Positions 1 through 4,278 of a DNA stretch of 7,427 nt are shown here, piece after piece. Numbering within the stretch: the first letter of the stretch is position 1; each line of letters opens with the position of its first letter. The DNA lies in assembly GCA_900752785.1 (NCBI GenBank), contig CAADWP010000005.1, positions 1 through 7,427 on the forward strand, given 5' to 3'. The notes under the pieces are model-generated. The model did not search any database, was not told the DNA's origin, and saw nothing but the letters and a program-made list of their open reading frames with translations. Source of the stretch: an uncultured Ruminococcus sp. (lineage in GTDB: Bacteria > Bacillota > Clostridia > Oscillospirales > Ruminococcaceae). Made by a program: the position numbers and the translations under genes.

Positions 1-8
1 CATACTAT

Positions 9-29
9 TTCTACAAATATTCTACAAAA
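9..29. repeat. 21-bp direct repeat, upstream copy (tandem TTCTACAAA units)
   Basis: This copy is identical over 21 bp to 311-331 and consists of two TTCTACAAA units 11 bp apart. The two copies flank the tRNA-Arg gene with a start-to-start distance of 302 bp. Short repeated motifs beside a tRNA target and an integrase gene are typical of arm-type integrase binding sites, so that is my inference. This copy lies upstream of the tRNA, where host DNA would be expected. It could therefore instead be the end of a neighbouring or tandem element. The identity is seen directly; the role is inferred. Confidence 0.6.
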
Positions 30-165
30 ATCACAATATCCGTTGTAATCCACTGATTATTAGAGTTAGAACAAGACTTTTCTAAAGAGTAACCGATTTT
101 TCAGCCCAATCTATCCTTTGAATGATAGGCAATAGTTCTTTGAAAATTTGTGCAAATCTGCATAA

Positions 166-237
166 GCCCTTGTAGTTCAACGGATAGAACGTCGGTTTCC
201 TAAACCGAAAATATGGGTTCGATTCCCATCGGGGGTA
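166..237 (+). tRNA. tRNA-Arg (anticodon CCU)
   Basis: The 72-nt gene folds as a full cloverleaf. The acceptor arm is GCCCTTG with CGGGGGT and discriminator A237. The D stem is GTTC/GAAC with a GG in the loop. The anticodon stem is TCGGT/ACCGA around the loop TTCCTAA, giving anticodon CCT, which reads AGG. The variable loop has 4 nt. The T stem is ATGGG/CCCAT with loop TTCGATT. The 3' CCA is not encoded, since CAA follows the discriminator. The acceptor stem has three G-U pairs (1-72, 5-68, 6-67), which is weak. One explanation is that the 3' end was rewritten when the element integrated. The integrase gene begins about 100 bp downstream on the same strand, the usual arrangement for an element using the tRNA 3' end as its target. 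Confidence 0.93.
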
Positions 238-240
238 CAA
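211..240. other. probable integration junction (att) at the tRNA 3' end
   Basis: Many tyrosine-recombinase elements integrate into the 3' part of tRNA genes and restore the gene. Here the integrase gene follows the tRNA directly, and the acceptor stem is unusually rich in G-U pairs. The crossover core is therefore probably in the T arm or acceptor 3' strand. The other junction is outside the window, so neither the exact core nor the element boundary can be fixed. This is inference from layout, not a seen repeat pair. Confidence 0.45.
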
Positions 241-292
241 AATGACAGATTTTGGTAGTGATCGTGTTACCGCATAATCCGCATAAGTGAGG

Positions 293-300
293 TACTTTTG
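293..300 (+). promoter_or_regulatory. putative -7 promoter element for the integrase gene
   Basis: TACTTTTG matches the Bacteroides -7 consensus TAnnTTTG exactly and lies 35 bp before the integrase ATG. I see no good -33 TTTG at 19-21 bp upstream, so the promoter may be weak or activator-dependent. The 21-bp repeat at 311-331 lies between this box and the start codon. A protein bound there, such as the integrase itself, could repress the gene. That last point is inference. Confidence 0.45.
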
Positions 301-310
301 CAGTAAATAG

Positions 311-331
311 TTCTACAAATATTCTACAAAA
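311..331. repeat. 21-bp direct repeat, downstream copy in the integrase leader
   Basis: This is an exact copy of 9-29, again two TTCTACAAA units 11 bp apart, ending 3 bp before the integrase start codon. Its place in the leader of the gene suggests an integrase or accessory-factor binding site that could also control integrase expression. A role in recombination is inferred from position only. Confidence 0.6.
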
Positions 332-334
332 GTT

Positions 335-1678
335 ATGGCAACATTTAAAGCGGAGGTTTACGCCCATCAAAAAAAGAAGGACGGAACCTATAATATTAAG
401 ATACGTGTAACACACAACGGAGAAAAGCGATACCTGGCTACACCTTATTTTATATATAAGGAAGATATTACCCAGAAAACCTTTAAAATCAAAAATCAGC
501 ATTACATAGATCTTACTGATGGAATGATAAGGACGTATCGTAAACGTTTGGATCGTTGGGGTGAAAGGCAAACCAGTATGACTATGGAGCAAATTATCAG
601 AATCATTACTACCGATAATGAGAATGAAAAATTTGATCTTGATATTGCAGCCTACACCTGGAAGGAAATAAAACGAATGAAAGAAGCAGGACATGGAGGT
701 AATGCAGATACCTATATATGTGCTGTTAGATCATTGGTTAAGTTTGTTGGTCGGGAAAAGGTTATGTTATCCGAAATAACAGCTAAGTTTTTGCAAAATT
801 GGGCTGATTGGATAAACAAACAGCCAAATGTAACAAGGGGGTATGTAACTCACAACTATTTAAATAGGATGAGGGCTATATACAACAGAGCGAAAAAAGA
901 GTTCAACGATGAGGATGCTGGAGTTATCCGAATACCTTATTCCCCTTTTTCTCACATTGATTTCCCGAAACTTCCGGCAACGAGAAAGCGAGCTTTGACG
1001 GTTGAGCAAATACAAGCTATTGCAAATTTGGAATATACTAAGATACTCCAGCCCGGTACTAATAGATTCAATTTTGCAAAAGATGTGTTCTTGCTGAGCT
1101 TTGGTTTAATTGGCATGAATGCTATAGACTTATATAATTGTACAGATTATAGGAACGGACGTATTACATACCAAAGAATAAAAACCAAAGAAAGGCGCAT
1201 TGATAAAGCTGAAATCTCAATCAAAGTAGAACCAGAATACCAAGCTCTTGTAGATAAATATCGGGATCCTACAGGAAAAAGGGTATTTAGGTTTTATACG
1301 ATGTATGCAGATGTAAATACTTTCAGTACGGCTCTAAACAAGGGCTTAAAGAAAGTAGGAAAGTTAGTTGGTGTAGATGATTTGGAGTTTTACGCAGCTC
1401 GGCACTCATGGGCTACTATAGCTTTAAATGATGCAGGAGTAGATAAATACACCGTACATACTTCTCTTAATCATGTTGATGATAGTATGAGGGTAACGGA
1501 CATCTACATAAAAAAATCATGGGATCCTATAGATCAAGCGAACAGGAAAGTAATTAACCTGGTGAATATAAATATCAGCGAAACTAAGGAGCCTATAAAT
1601 GAAAAAGTACAAAGAAAACTATTTTGCTTAAGCAATTTGCTTAGGCAAAATGAAGATGATACAACAGTACACCAATAA
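335..1678 (+). CDS. int: site-specific tyrosine recombinase (phage/ICE-type integrase)
   Basis: This 447-residue protein should catalyse integration and excision of the element by DNA strand exchange. Residues 1-90 resemble the arm-binding domain of Bacteroidales integrases, residues about 105-205 the SAM-like core-binding domain, and 220-410 the catalytic domain. Visible catalytic positions are K283 (in RIKTKE), R356 (YAARHSWAT), H380 (LNHVDD) and the nucleophile Y391 (VTDIYIKK). The box I arginine is absent: the sequence reads GMNAIDL, with N262 where GLR is usual. IntDOT of CTnDOT is also known to lack this arginine. Y353 replaces the first histidine of HxxR, which I recall as common in this group. 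The ATG at 335 follows an AT-rich leader. The tail is longer than expected, because residues 430-439 are encoded by the palindrome array. The gene lies next to a tRNA and is convergent with the leftward operon. Confidence 0.95.
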   Translation: MATFKAEVYAHQKKKDGTYNIKIRVTHNGEKRYLATPYFIYKEDITQKTFKIKNQHYIDLTDGMIRTYRKRLDRWGERQTSMTMEQIIRIITTDNENEKFDLDIAAYTWKEIKRMKEAGHGGNADTYICAVRSLVKFVGREKVMLSEITAKFLQNWADWINKQPNVTRGYVTHNYLNRMRAIYNRAKKEFNDEDAGVIRIPYSPFSHIDFPKLPATRKRALTVEQIQAIANLEYTKILQPGTNRFNFAKDVFLLSFGLIGMNAIDLYNCTDYRNGRITYQRIKTKERRIDKAEISIKVEPEYQALVDKYRDPTGKRVFRFYTMYADVNTFSTALNKGLKKVGKLVGVDDLEFYAARHSWATIALNDAGVDKYTVHTSLNHVDDSMRVTDIYIKKSWDPIDQANRKVINLVNINISETKEPINEKVQRKLFCLSNLLRQNEDDTTVHQ

Positions 1679-1697
1679 AGTGTAATTTGTTGGTGTA
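1668..1697. terminator. hairpin over the integrase stop codon, possible terminator
   Basis: TACACCAA (1668-1675) and TTGGTGTA (1690-1697) form an 8-bp perfect stem with a 14-nt loop that contains the integrase stop codon TAA. There is no T-run after it, so it is not a clear intrinsic terminator. It may slow or end the integrase transcript together with the palindrome hairpins that follow, or it may simply be part of the repeat-rich region. Confidence 0.35.
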
Positions 1698-1865
1698 TAA
1701 TGCTTTGCGTTTTGCTTAAGCAAAATGCCTAAGCAATTTGCTTAAGCAATTTGCCTAAGCAAAAAGGTAAGCAAAATGTTATTTTTGCTTGAAGATTTGC
1801 CTAAGCAAATTGCTTAAGCAAAATTTGTTGTGTCCGTATGTTTGCATATCAAACCACTAATATAC

Positions 1866-1880
1866 AACTGATTATCAGTT
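1866..1880. repeat. 15-bp palindrome between array clusters
   Basis: AACTGAT and ATCAGTT form perfect 7-bp arms around a single T. It is unrelated in sequence to the TTGCTTAAGCAA family and lies in the 106-bp gap between the third and fourth clusters. A binding site for a dimeric regulator is possible. No T-run follows, so a terminator is unlikely. Confidence 0.5.
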
Positions 1881-1966
1881 TGTTATAACACAAACGGCTT
1901 TTGTGATGATTTGCACAAAAAACACTTTTGCTTAAGCAAATTGCCTAAGCAAAACTTAAACGGGGG

Positions 1967-2017
1967 TATATATATAATATAATAATAAGATTATATATTA
2001 ATAATAGAGTATATATA
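1967..2017. other. A+T stretch, candidate DNA-unwinding element
   Basis: This 51-bp stretch contains only three G or C bases. It begins and ends with TATATATA-type alternation and is bounded by CGGGGG on the left and AGGGG on the right. It starts 15 bp after the last palindrome of the array. A stretch like this melts easily and would suit a DNA-unwinding element, but A+T-rich convergent intergenic DNA is also common by chance in this kind of genome. Confidence 0.4.
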
Positions 2018-2033
2018 GGGGATTGTTAAGGGG

Positions 2034-2069
2034 AAAAGAAAAAAGCGACACTGTTTAAAGTATCGCTTT
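2034..2069 (-). terminator. intrinsic terminator of the leftward regulator operon
   Basis: Read leftward, arms at 2059-2069 and 2042-2052 form an 11-bp stem with one G-U pair and a 6-nt loop, followed by a run of T (complement of the A-run at 2036-2044). The stem overlaps the last two bases of the stop codon of the leftward gene, leaving no room for another gene. Read rightward, the same stem has one C-A mismatch but is also followed by a T-rich stretch, so it may work weakly in both directions for the convergent genes. Confidence 0.8.
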
Positions 2070-2325
2070 ATTTTTCTAACATCTTACCTTTTCCAGTAAG
2101 AAGCCATTTTGCGCTAACACCATATTCAGTAATCAAAGGAACCAGCCAAAATGGTTGTAGTAAGTTTCGTGTAGGATCTTTACGAAGTAACTCCATATTT
2201 CGCCTATCTACACCGTTGGGATCACAATAGCTTCTCACGCTTTTTATCTTACCCATTGCCACAAGAGCATCAAAGGCTTCAAAGAAACGGTTTGCAATAG
2301 GTCTGTTAGCTTCTGCATTATTCAT
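2068..2325 (-). CDS. small CI-like helix-turn-helix protein
   Basis: The 85-residue product resembles the small phage CI-type HTH proteins seen in Bacteroidales elements. The N-terminal half (residues 12-40) has FFEAFDALVAMG and the motif IKSVRSYCDPNG, and the end reads VSAKWLLTGKGKM (residues 70-82), the hallmark of this family after the recognition region. It has no dimerisation or peptidase domain. It is the last gene of the leftward operon. Its ATG overlaps the stop of the 70-residue gene (TAATG), so translation is probably coupled, and an intrinsic terminator follows at once. Expression together with the repressor points to a role in maintaining or tuning the quiescent state, perhaps as a second DNA-binding protein. 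Function is inferred; the family assignment is moderately sure. Confidence 0.75.
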   Translation of the reverse strand: MNNAEANRPIANRFFEAFDALVAMGKIKSVRSYCDPNGVDRRNMELLRKDPTRNLLQPFWLVPLITEYGVSAKWLLTGKGKMLEK

Positions 2326-2537
2326 TATCTTAGAATTTGGTACTTCAAAAAATCAACTTCATTTTTCAAATTCACCAGGTAATCTGTAGGCTCATTATTA
2401 ACCTTTGCTTTATCAATCGCTTTAAGAAGGCAATCTTGAACACTGAAAATGCTATCTACGTTTACGGGTAAACCTACTGTATAAGCCAAGAATTGCTCTC
2501 TGTACAATTCTATTACAAGTTTGCTATAATCTTCCAT
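2325..2537 (-). CDS. hypothetical protein, 70 residues, in the repressor operon
   Basis: I do not recognise this product. It is predicted to be mostly helical, acidic to neutral, with no membrane segment, no signal peptide and no cysteine cluster (a single Cys near residue 36). It is supported as a real gene by its tight place in the operon. It starts 32 bp after the repressor stop and its TAA overlaps the next ATG (TAATG). The leader before its ATG is AT-rich, as is usual in Bacteroides. A small partner protein of the repressor or an anti-repressor would fit the location, but nothing in the sequence shows this. Confidence 0.7.
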   Translation of the reverse strand: MEDYSKLVIELYREQFLAYTVGLPVNVDSIFSVQDCLLKAIDKAKVNNEPTDYLVNLKNEVDFLKYQILR

Positions 2538-2569
2538 ACTCTAATATTTAATCTGTTTAAAGCCAAATA

Positions 2570-3052
2570 CTATACGGCATCTGCACATTTTGCAACATCT
2601 TCCTGCTGGGCATTCATTTTTTTGCTTACCTCTAACAATGCTTCGAGGCGACCTATTTCTCTATTTAACCGTTCTATCTCTTTTTCTTTCTCGGTAATCA
2701 TAGAATAGGGTGCTATCAGCTTCTCGTTCATTAGCTGTATTAGCTGCCTGGAAAAAGCGTCTGCACCAGCAAACAGAATATCTGTAGATACTTCCATTTT
2801 TTCAGTCTGTGAATGTTGTTTTGGCGCAATGGTTTTAGGCTTATTTTCTATCGGCTTTATCTCTTCTATATCATTGGTAATATAACTGCAAATATTACCA
2901 AATTTCCTTTCTAATATTTCAATTTTGACGGGTGGTAAATCCCTTCTGCCATTCTCTACGTTGGCAATAAAGCTCTGCCCACATGAAAGAAGTTGAGCTA
3001 ATTCTTTCTGTGTGATTCCTTTTTCTTTCCTAAGTCTTTTTAAATCAATCAT
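2570..3052 (-). CDS. XRE-family repressor with C-terminal coiled coil
   Basis: This 160-residue protein is probably the element's master repressor. Residues 4-60 form an XRE/Cro-CI helix-turn-helix: LKRLRKEKGITQKELAQLL, then the recognition helix region SCGQSFIANVENGRRDLP. Residues about 62-95 are a proline/lysine/glutamine-rich linker. Residues about 107-148 are heptad-like and charged (TEKEKEIERLNREIGRLEALL), so they should form a coiled coil for dimerisation. There is no S24/LexA-type peptidase domain, so RecA-driven self-cleavage is unlikely and induction must work differently. It is transcribed away from the rightward early operon across a 166-bp region rich in operator-like repeats, the classical position for a CI analogue. 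It leads a three-gene operon with the 70- and 85-residue proteins. Confidence 0.9.
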   Translation of the reverse strand: MIDLKRLRKEKGITQKELAQLLSCGQSFIANVENGRRDLPPVKIEILERKFGNICSYITNDIEEIKPIENKPKTIAPKQHSQTEKMEVSTDILFAGADAFSRQLIQLMNEKLIAPYSMITEKEKEIERLNREIGRLEALLEVSKKMNAQQEDVAKCADAV

Positions 3053-3079
3053 TTATTGACTTTTTAAAATATAACATGA

Positions 3080-3099
3080 TAATATTCCTTGAAATATTA
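3080..3099. promoter_or_regulatory. inverted repeat TAATATT-N6-AATATTA, operator candidate
   Basis: Perfect 7-bp arms (3080-3086 and 3093-3099) lie 28 bp upstream of the repressor start codon. The right arm sequence AATATTA is repeated at 3104-3110. Its place just before the repressor gene would allow autoregulation. The arms are only A and T in an A+T-rich region, so chance symmetry is a real alternative. Confidence 0.4.
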
Positions 3100-3119
3100 C
3101 TAAAATATTACGATATTTA

Positions 3120-3151
3120 TTTGGTGATATTACCAATGTTACATATATTTG
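3120..3151 (+). promoter_or_regulatory. rightward early promoter (Bacteroides -33/-7 type)
   Basis: TTTG at 3120-3123, a 20-bp spacer and TATATTTG at 3144-3151 match both Bacteroides sigma-ABfr promoter elements with ideal spacing. Transcription would start near 3157-3160, giving a leader of about 60 nt before the first gene of the rightward operon. The operator-like palindrome at 3121-3136 overlaps the -33 box and spacer, so bound repressor would block RNA polymerase. Confidence 0.75.
3121..3136. promoter_or_regulatory. 16-bp operator palindrome in the promoter spacer
   Basis: TTGGTGATATTACCAA is symmetric in 14 of 16 positions (one mismatched pair, G3126 with T3131). It has the size expected for an XRE-family dimer and lies over the -33 box and spacer of the rightward promoter. 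It also contains the TATTAC half-site. It is the best single candidate for the main repressor operator. Confidence 0.6.
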
Positions 3152-3176
3152 CAACGTAATAAAAGTAATAACACCA

Positions 3177-3184
3177 CAAATATA
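3177..3184 (-). promoter_or_regulatory. possible leftward -7 box for the repressor operon
   Basis: Read leftward this is TATATTTG, an exact TAnnTTTG match and a mirror of the rightward -7 box at 3144-3151. Transcription would start near 3170 and run left over the rightward promoter to the repressor gene, with a leader of about 118 nt. I see no TTTG at the right distance for a -33 element, so this may be weak, activated or fortuitous. Confidence 0.35.
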
Positions 3185-3200
3185 GGCAAAATAACCTATA
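3181..3200. promoter_or_regulatory. hairpin or operator in the leader of the rightward operon
   Basis: TATAGG (3181-3186) and CCTATA (3195-3200) form a perfect 6-bp inverted repeat with an 8-nt gap. The sequence GGAG follows at 3201-3204, ahead of the first start codon. It could be a second operator or a small leader hairpin affecting translation of the Cro-like gene. The symmetry is seen; the role is open. Confidence 0.4.
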
Positions 3201-3218
3201 GGAGTGATAATATTTCAA

Positions 3219-3470
3219 ATGAAAATGAGCGAATTAACAGAAAAAGACTATCCTACTTTTACGCAAATGTATAAGAATTTGCCCGAAAGAAGTAGTATCA
3301 AAGCTCCTAAAACTGAATTTGTAGAAAAGGTGGCTAAGATTACTAAGAAGTCCGTAAAAACCGTGCGGTGTTGGATCGCTGGAACACAAAAGCCGGATGC
3401 GTTGGCGCAATCTGTTTTAGAGAAAGAGTTTAAAGTTCCTGCTAAGTATTTATTCCCTGAAGCATCGTAA
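3219..3470 (+). CDS. Cro-like small DNA-binding protein
   Basis: This is an 83-residue protein if started at the ATG at 3219. A GTG at 3204 would add five residues, and an ATG at 3225 is also possible. I prefer 3219 because GGAG lies upstream and the leader is AT-rich. The middle part reads FVEKVAKITKKSVKTVRCWIAGTQKPDALAQSVLEKEF, here broken as FVEKVAKITKKS then VKTVRCWIAGTQKPD. It fits an HTH in which VKTVRCWIAG is the recognition helix. The end (VPAKYLFPE) resembles the post-HTH segment of XRE-like proteins. As first gene of the rightward operon opposite the repressor, it occupies the position of Cro and probably helps shut off the repressor or tune the early promoter. It is separated by one base from the next gene. 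Confidence 0.8.
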   Translation: MKMSELTEKDYPTFTQMYKNLPERSSIKAPKTEFVEKVAKITKKSVKTVRCWIAGTQKPDALAQSVLEKEFKVPAKYLFPEAS

Positions 3471-3471
3471 T

Positions 3472-4023
3472 ATGAAACCTATCGAATTTTACACCACACC
3501 AGAAGGCGAAGTTACTATGCGTCCTTTAGGTGAAGCGGAAAGGCAACTTAGAGAAAGTGATACTGAGTTTATCCAGGCTTTCTTGGAAATACTGAGAGAA
3601 TTTTATACTGAGGCTTATACGGCTTTAATGGAAATTTACTCAAAGAGTTCTGAAAATAAGCGTTACCGTGATTTTTTGGCTGTACGGAGATTTATAAAGT
3701 GCAACTTTGGTCTATACGATAATGTGATAGATATTGATGAGAACTGGAATTTCCGTTTTGAATTTGTCGGGTGTCCTCTACGTGGCGAGTGTAAAAGCGA
3801 TAAGATCATTTGCGCCCCCAAATTTAATTCAAAGCTATCAGATAGACAGCTTGAAGTGATGAGGCTGCTTTATGAAGGCAAATCAGATTCAGAAATAGCA
3901 GACAAATTATTTATCTCTTTGAATACCGTTAATAATCACCGAAAAAACAGTTTTAGAAAAGTCGGTGTACACTCGTTCCCTGAGTTTATGCGGTATGCTA
4001 TGCAAAACAACTTATTCAAATAA
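3472..4023 (+). CDS. LuxR-type HTH transcriptional regulator with Cys motif
   Basis: This is a 183-residue regulator. The C-terminus (residues 122-178) is a clear LuxR/GerE helix-turn-helix: LSDRQLEVMRLLYEGKS, then EIADKLFISLNTVNNHRKN, with recognition helix near 149-160 and ending in SFPEFMRYA. The N-terminal 100 residues are helical and then strand-rich and are not a receiver, PAS or autoinducer domain that I recognise. Just before the HTH lie C101, C107 and C114 (CPLRGEC then IIC). They could bind a metal or form a redox switch, but a fourth ligand is not obvious. Proteins of this layout recur in Bacteroidales mobile elements as far as I recall. It follows the Cro-like gene by one base, so it is an early gene and may activate later operons. 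Confidence 0.85.
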   Translation: MKPIEFYTTPEGEVTMRPLGEAERQLRESDTEFIQAFLEILREFYTEAYTALMEIYSKSSENKRYRDFLAVRRFIKCNFGLYDNVIDIDENWNFRFEFVGCPLRGECKSDKIICAPKFNSKLSDRQLEVMRLLYEGKSDSEIADKLFISLNTVNNHRKNSFRKVGVHSFPEFMRYAMQNNLFK

Positions 4024-4041
4024 CAATAATGCAACATTGAT

Positions 4042-4278
4042 ATGAGTTCGGACACGTTTTTAAATTTGGTTGGTTGCTCCATATTCGGTGCTTTAGGGGT
4101 TACTTGCCTGGTATGTGCTATTGCGTTCTCAGCTTCGCACCAACTTCTATTTACGGCTATGTGCTTCCTGATGTTCTATGTACTTTATACAGATAACCAG
4201 TACAATACAGAAAGCGTACAGCACTATTTCAGAAAAATGTTGAGGGCTAAAAGATTACGGAAAAGGAAATGTAGATAA
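4042..4278 (+). CDS. small membrane protein with two predicted helices
   Basis: This 78-residue protein has no family that I recognise. Two hydrophobic segments are visible: residues 7-29 (with LVGCSIFGALG and VTCLVCAIAF) and residues 35-49 (LLFTAMCFLMFYVLY). They are joined by a short ASHQ turn, and a strongly basic C-terminus follows (residues 64-78, RKMLRAKRLRKRKCR). The basic tail should stay in the cytoplasm, which would also place the N-terminus inside. It starts 18 bp after the LuxR-type gene and its TAA overlaps the next ATG (TAATG), so it belongs to the early operon. A role in superinfection exclusion, membrane anchoring of replication, or host takeover is possible, but nothing shows which. 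Confidence 0.75.
   Translation: MSSDTFLNLVGCSIFGALGVTCLVCAIAFSASHQLLFTAMCFLMFYVLYTDNQYNTESVQHYFRKMLRAKRLRKRKCR

Larger units (their letters stand above)
1622..1954. repeat. array of 12-bp palindromes (TTGCTTAAGCAA family)
   Basis: The perfect palindrome TTGCTTAAGCAA starts at 1624, 1712, 1738, 1810 and 1928. A one-base variant (TTGCCTAAGCAA, or TTGCTTAGGCAA as its reverse) starts at 1637, 1751, 1797 and 1941. A two-base variant (ATGCCTAAGCAA) starts at 1725. Half copies lie at 1763-1774 and 1785-1796. Within clusters the start-to-start distance is 13 bp, sometimes 12. Clusters are at 1624-1648, 1712-1774, 1785-1821 and 1928-1952. Bases 1621-1650 and 1795-1824 form a 30-bp inverted repeat with one mismatch. 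Such short symmetric sites in phased clusters usually bind a dimeric protein, as in iteron origins, partition sites or excision complexes. No conserved spacers exist, so it is not CRISPR. The structure is seen directly; the function is unknown. Confidence 0.9.
1679..2067. other. gene-free convergent intergenic region, possible origin or binding region
   Basis: No coding frame worth calling lies between the integrase stop and the leftward operon. The region holds most of the palindrome array, a separate 15-bp palindrome (1866-1880), an isolated TATGTTTG matching the -7 promoter consensus (1837-1844), the A+T stretch (1967-2017) and the leftward terminator. Repeated binding sites next to an easily melted A+T stretch are the usual make-up of a replication origin in plasmids and phages. 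However, no replication initiator gene is visible in the window. An origin role is therefore only a hypothesis. Confidence 0.4.
3095..3170. promoter_or_regulatory. cluster of TATTAC/GTAATA half-sites (operator region)
   Basis: TATTAC occurs at 3095-3100, 3106-3111 and 3128-3133, with the related TGTTAC at 3137-3142. The reverse complement GTAATA occurs at 3156-3161 and 3165-3170. Start distances between the first three are 11 and 22 bp, so they lie on the same face of the helix. The set surrounds the rightward promoter. This is the layout expected for cooperative binding by the XRE repressor, the Cro-like protein or both. The repeats are seen; the bound protein is inferred. Confidence 0.5.

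Noticed and set aside
147..158. TTTGTGCAAATC, an inverted match to 1908-1919
   Set aside because: It is a 12-bp match in an A+T-rich region, itself partly palindromic, and probably chance; no further copy was seen.
200..694. A leftward frame of 164 codons overlapping the integrase start and the tRNA
   Set aside because: Its end reads PPMGIEP, the well-known false translation of the antisense of a tRNA gene, and the rest is antisense to the well-supported integrase.
1622..1954. CRISPR array or MITE as the explanation of the repeats
   Set aside because: The units are 12-bp palindromes only 1 bp apart within clusters, with no spacer of regular length. There are no cas genes, no terminal repeats of transposon type and no target duplication.
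1961..1968. CGGGGGTA, the same eight bases as the end of the tRNA-Arg gene, as a second attachment site
   Set aside because: Only eight bases match and the flanks differ fully; an attachment core would be expected to be longer and at the far end of the element.
2493..2708. A rightward frame of 71 codons
   Set aside because: It is antisense to the repressor C-terminus and the 70-residue gene, and the low-complexity product has no domain or leader.
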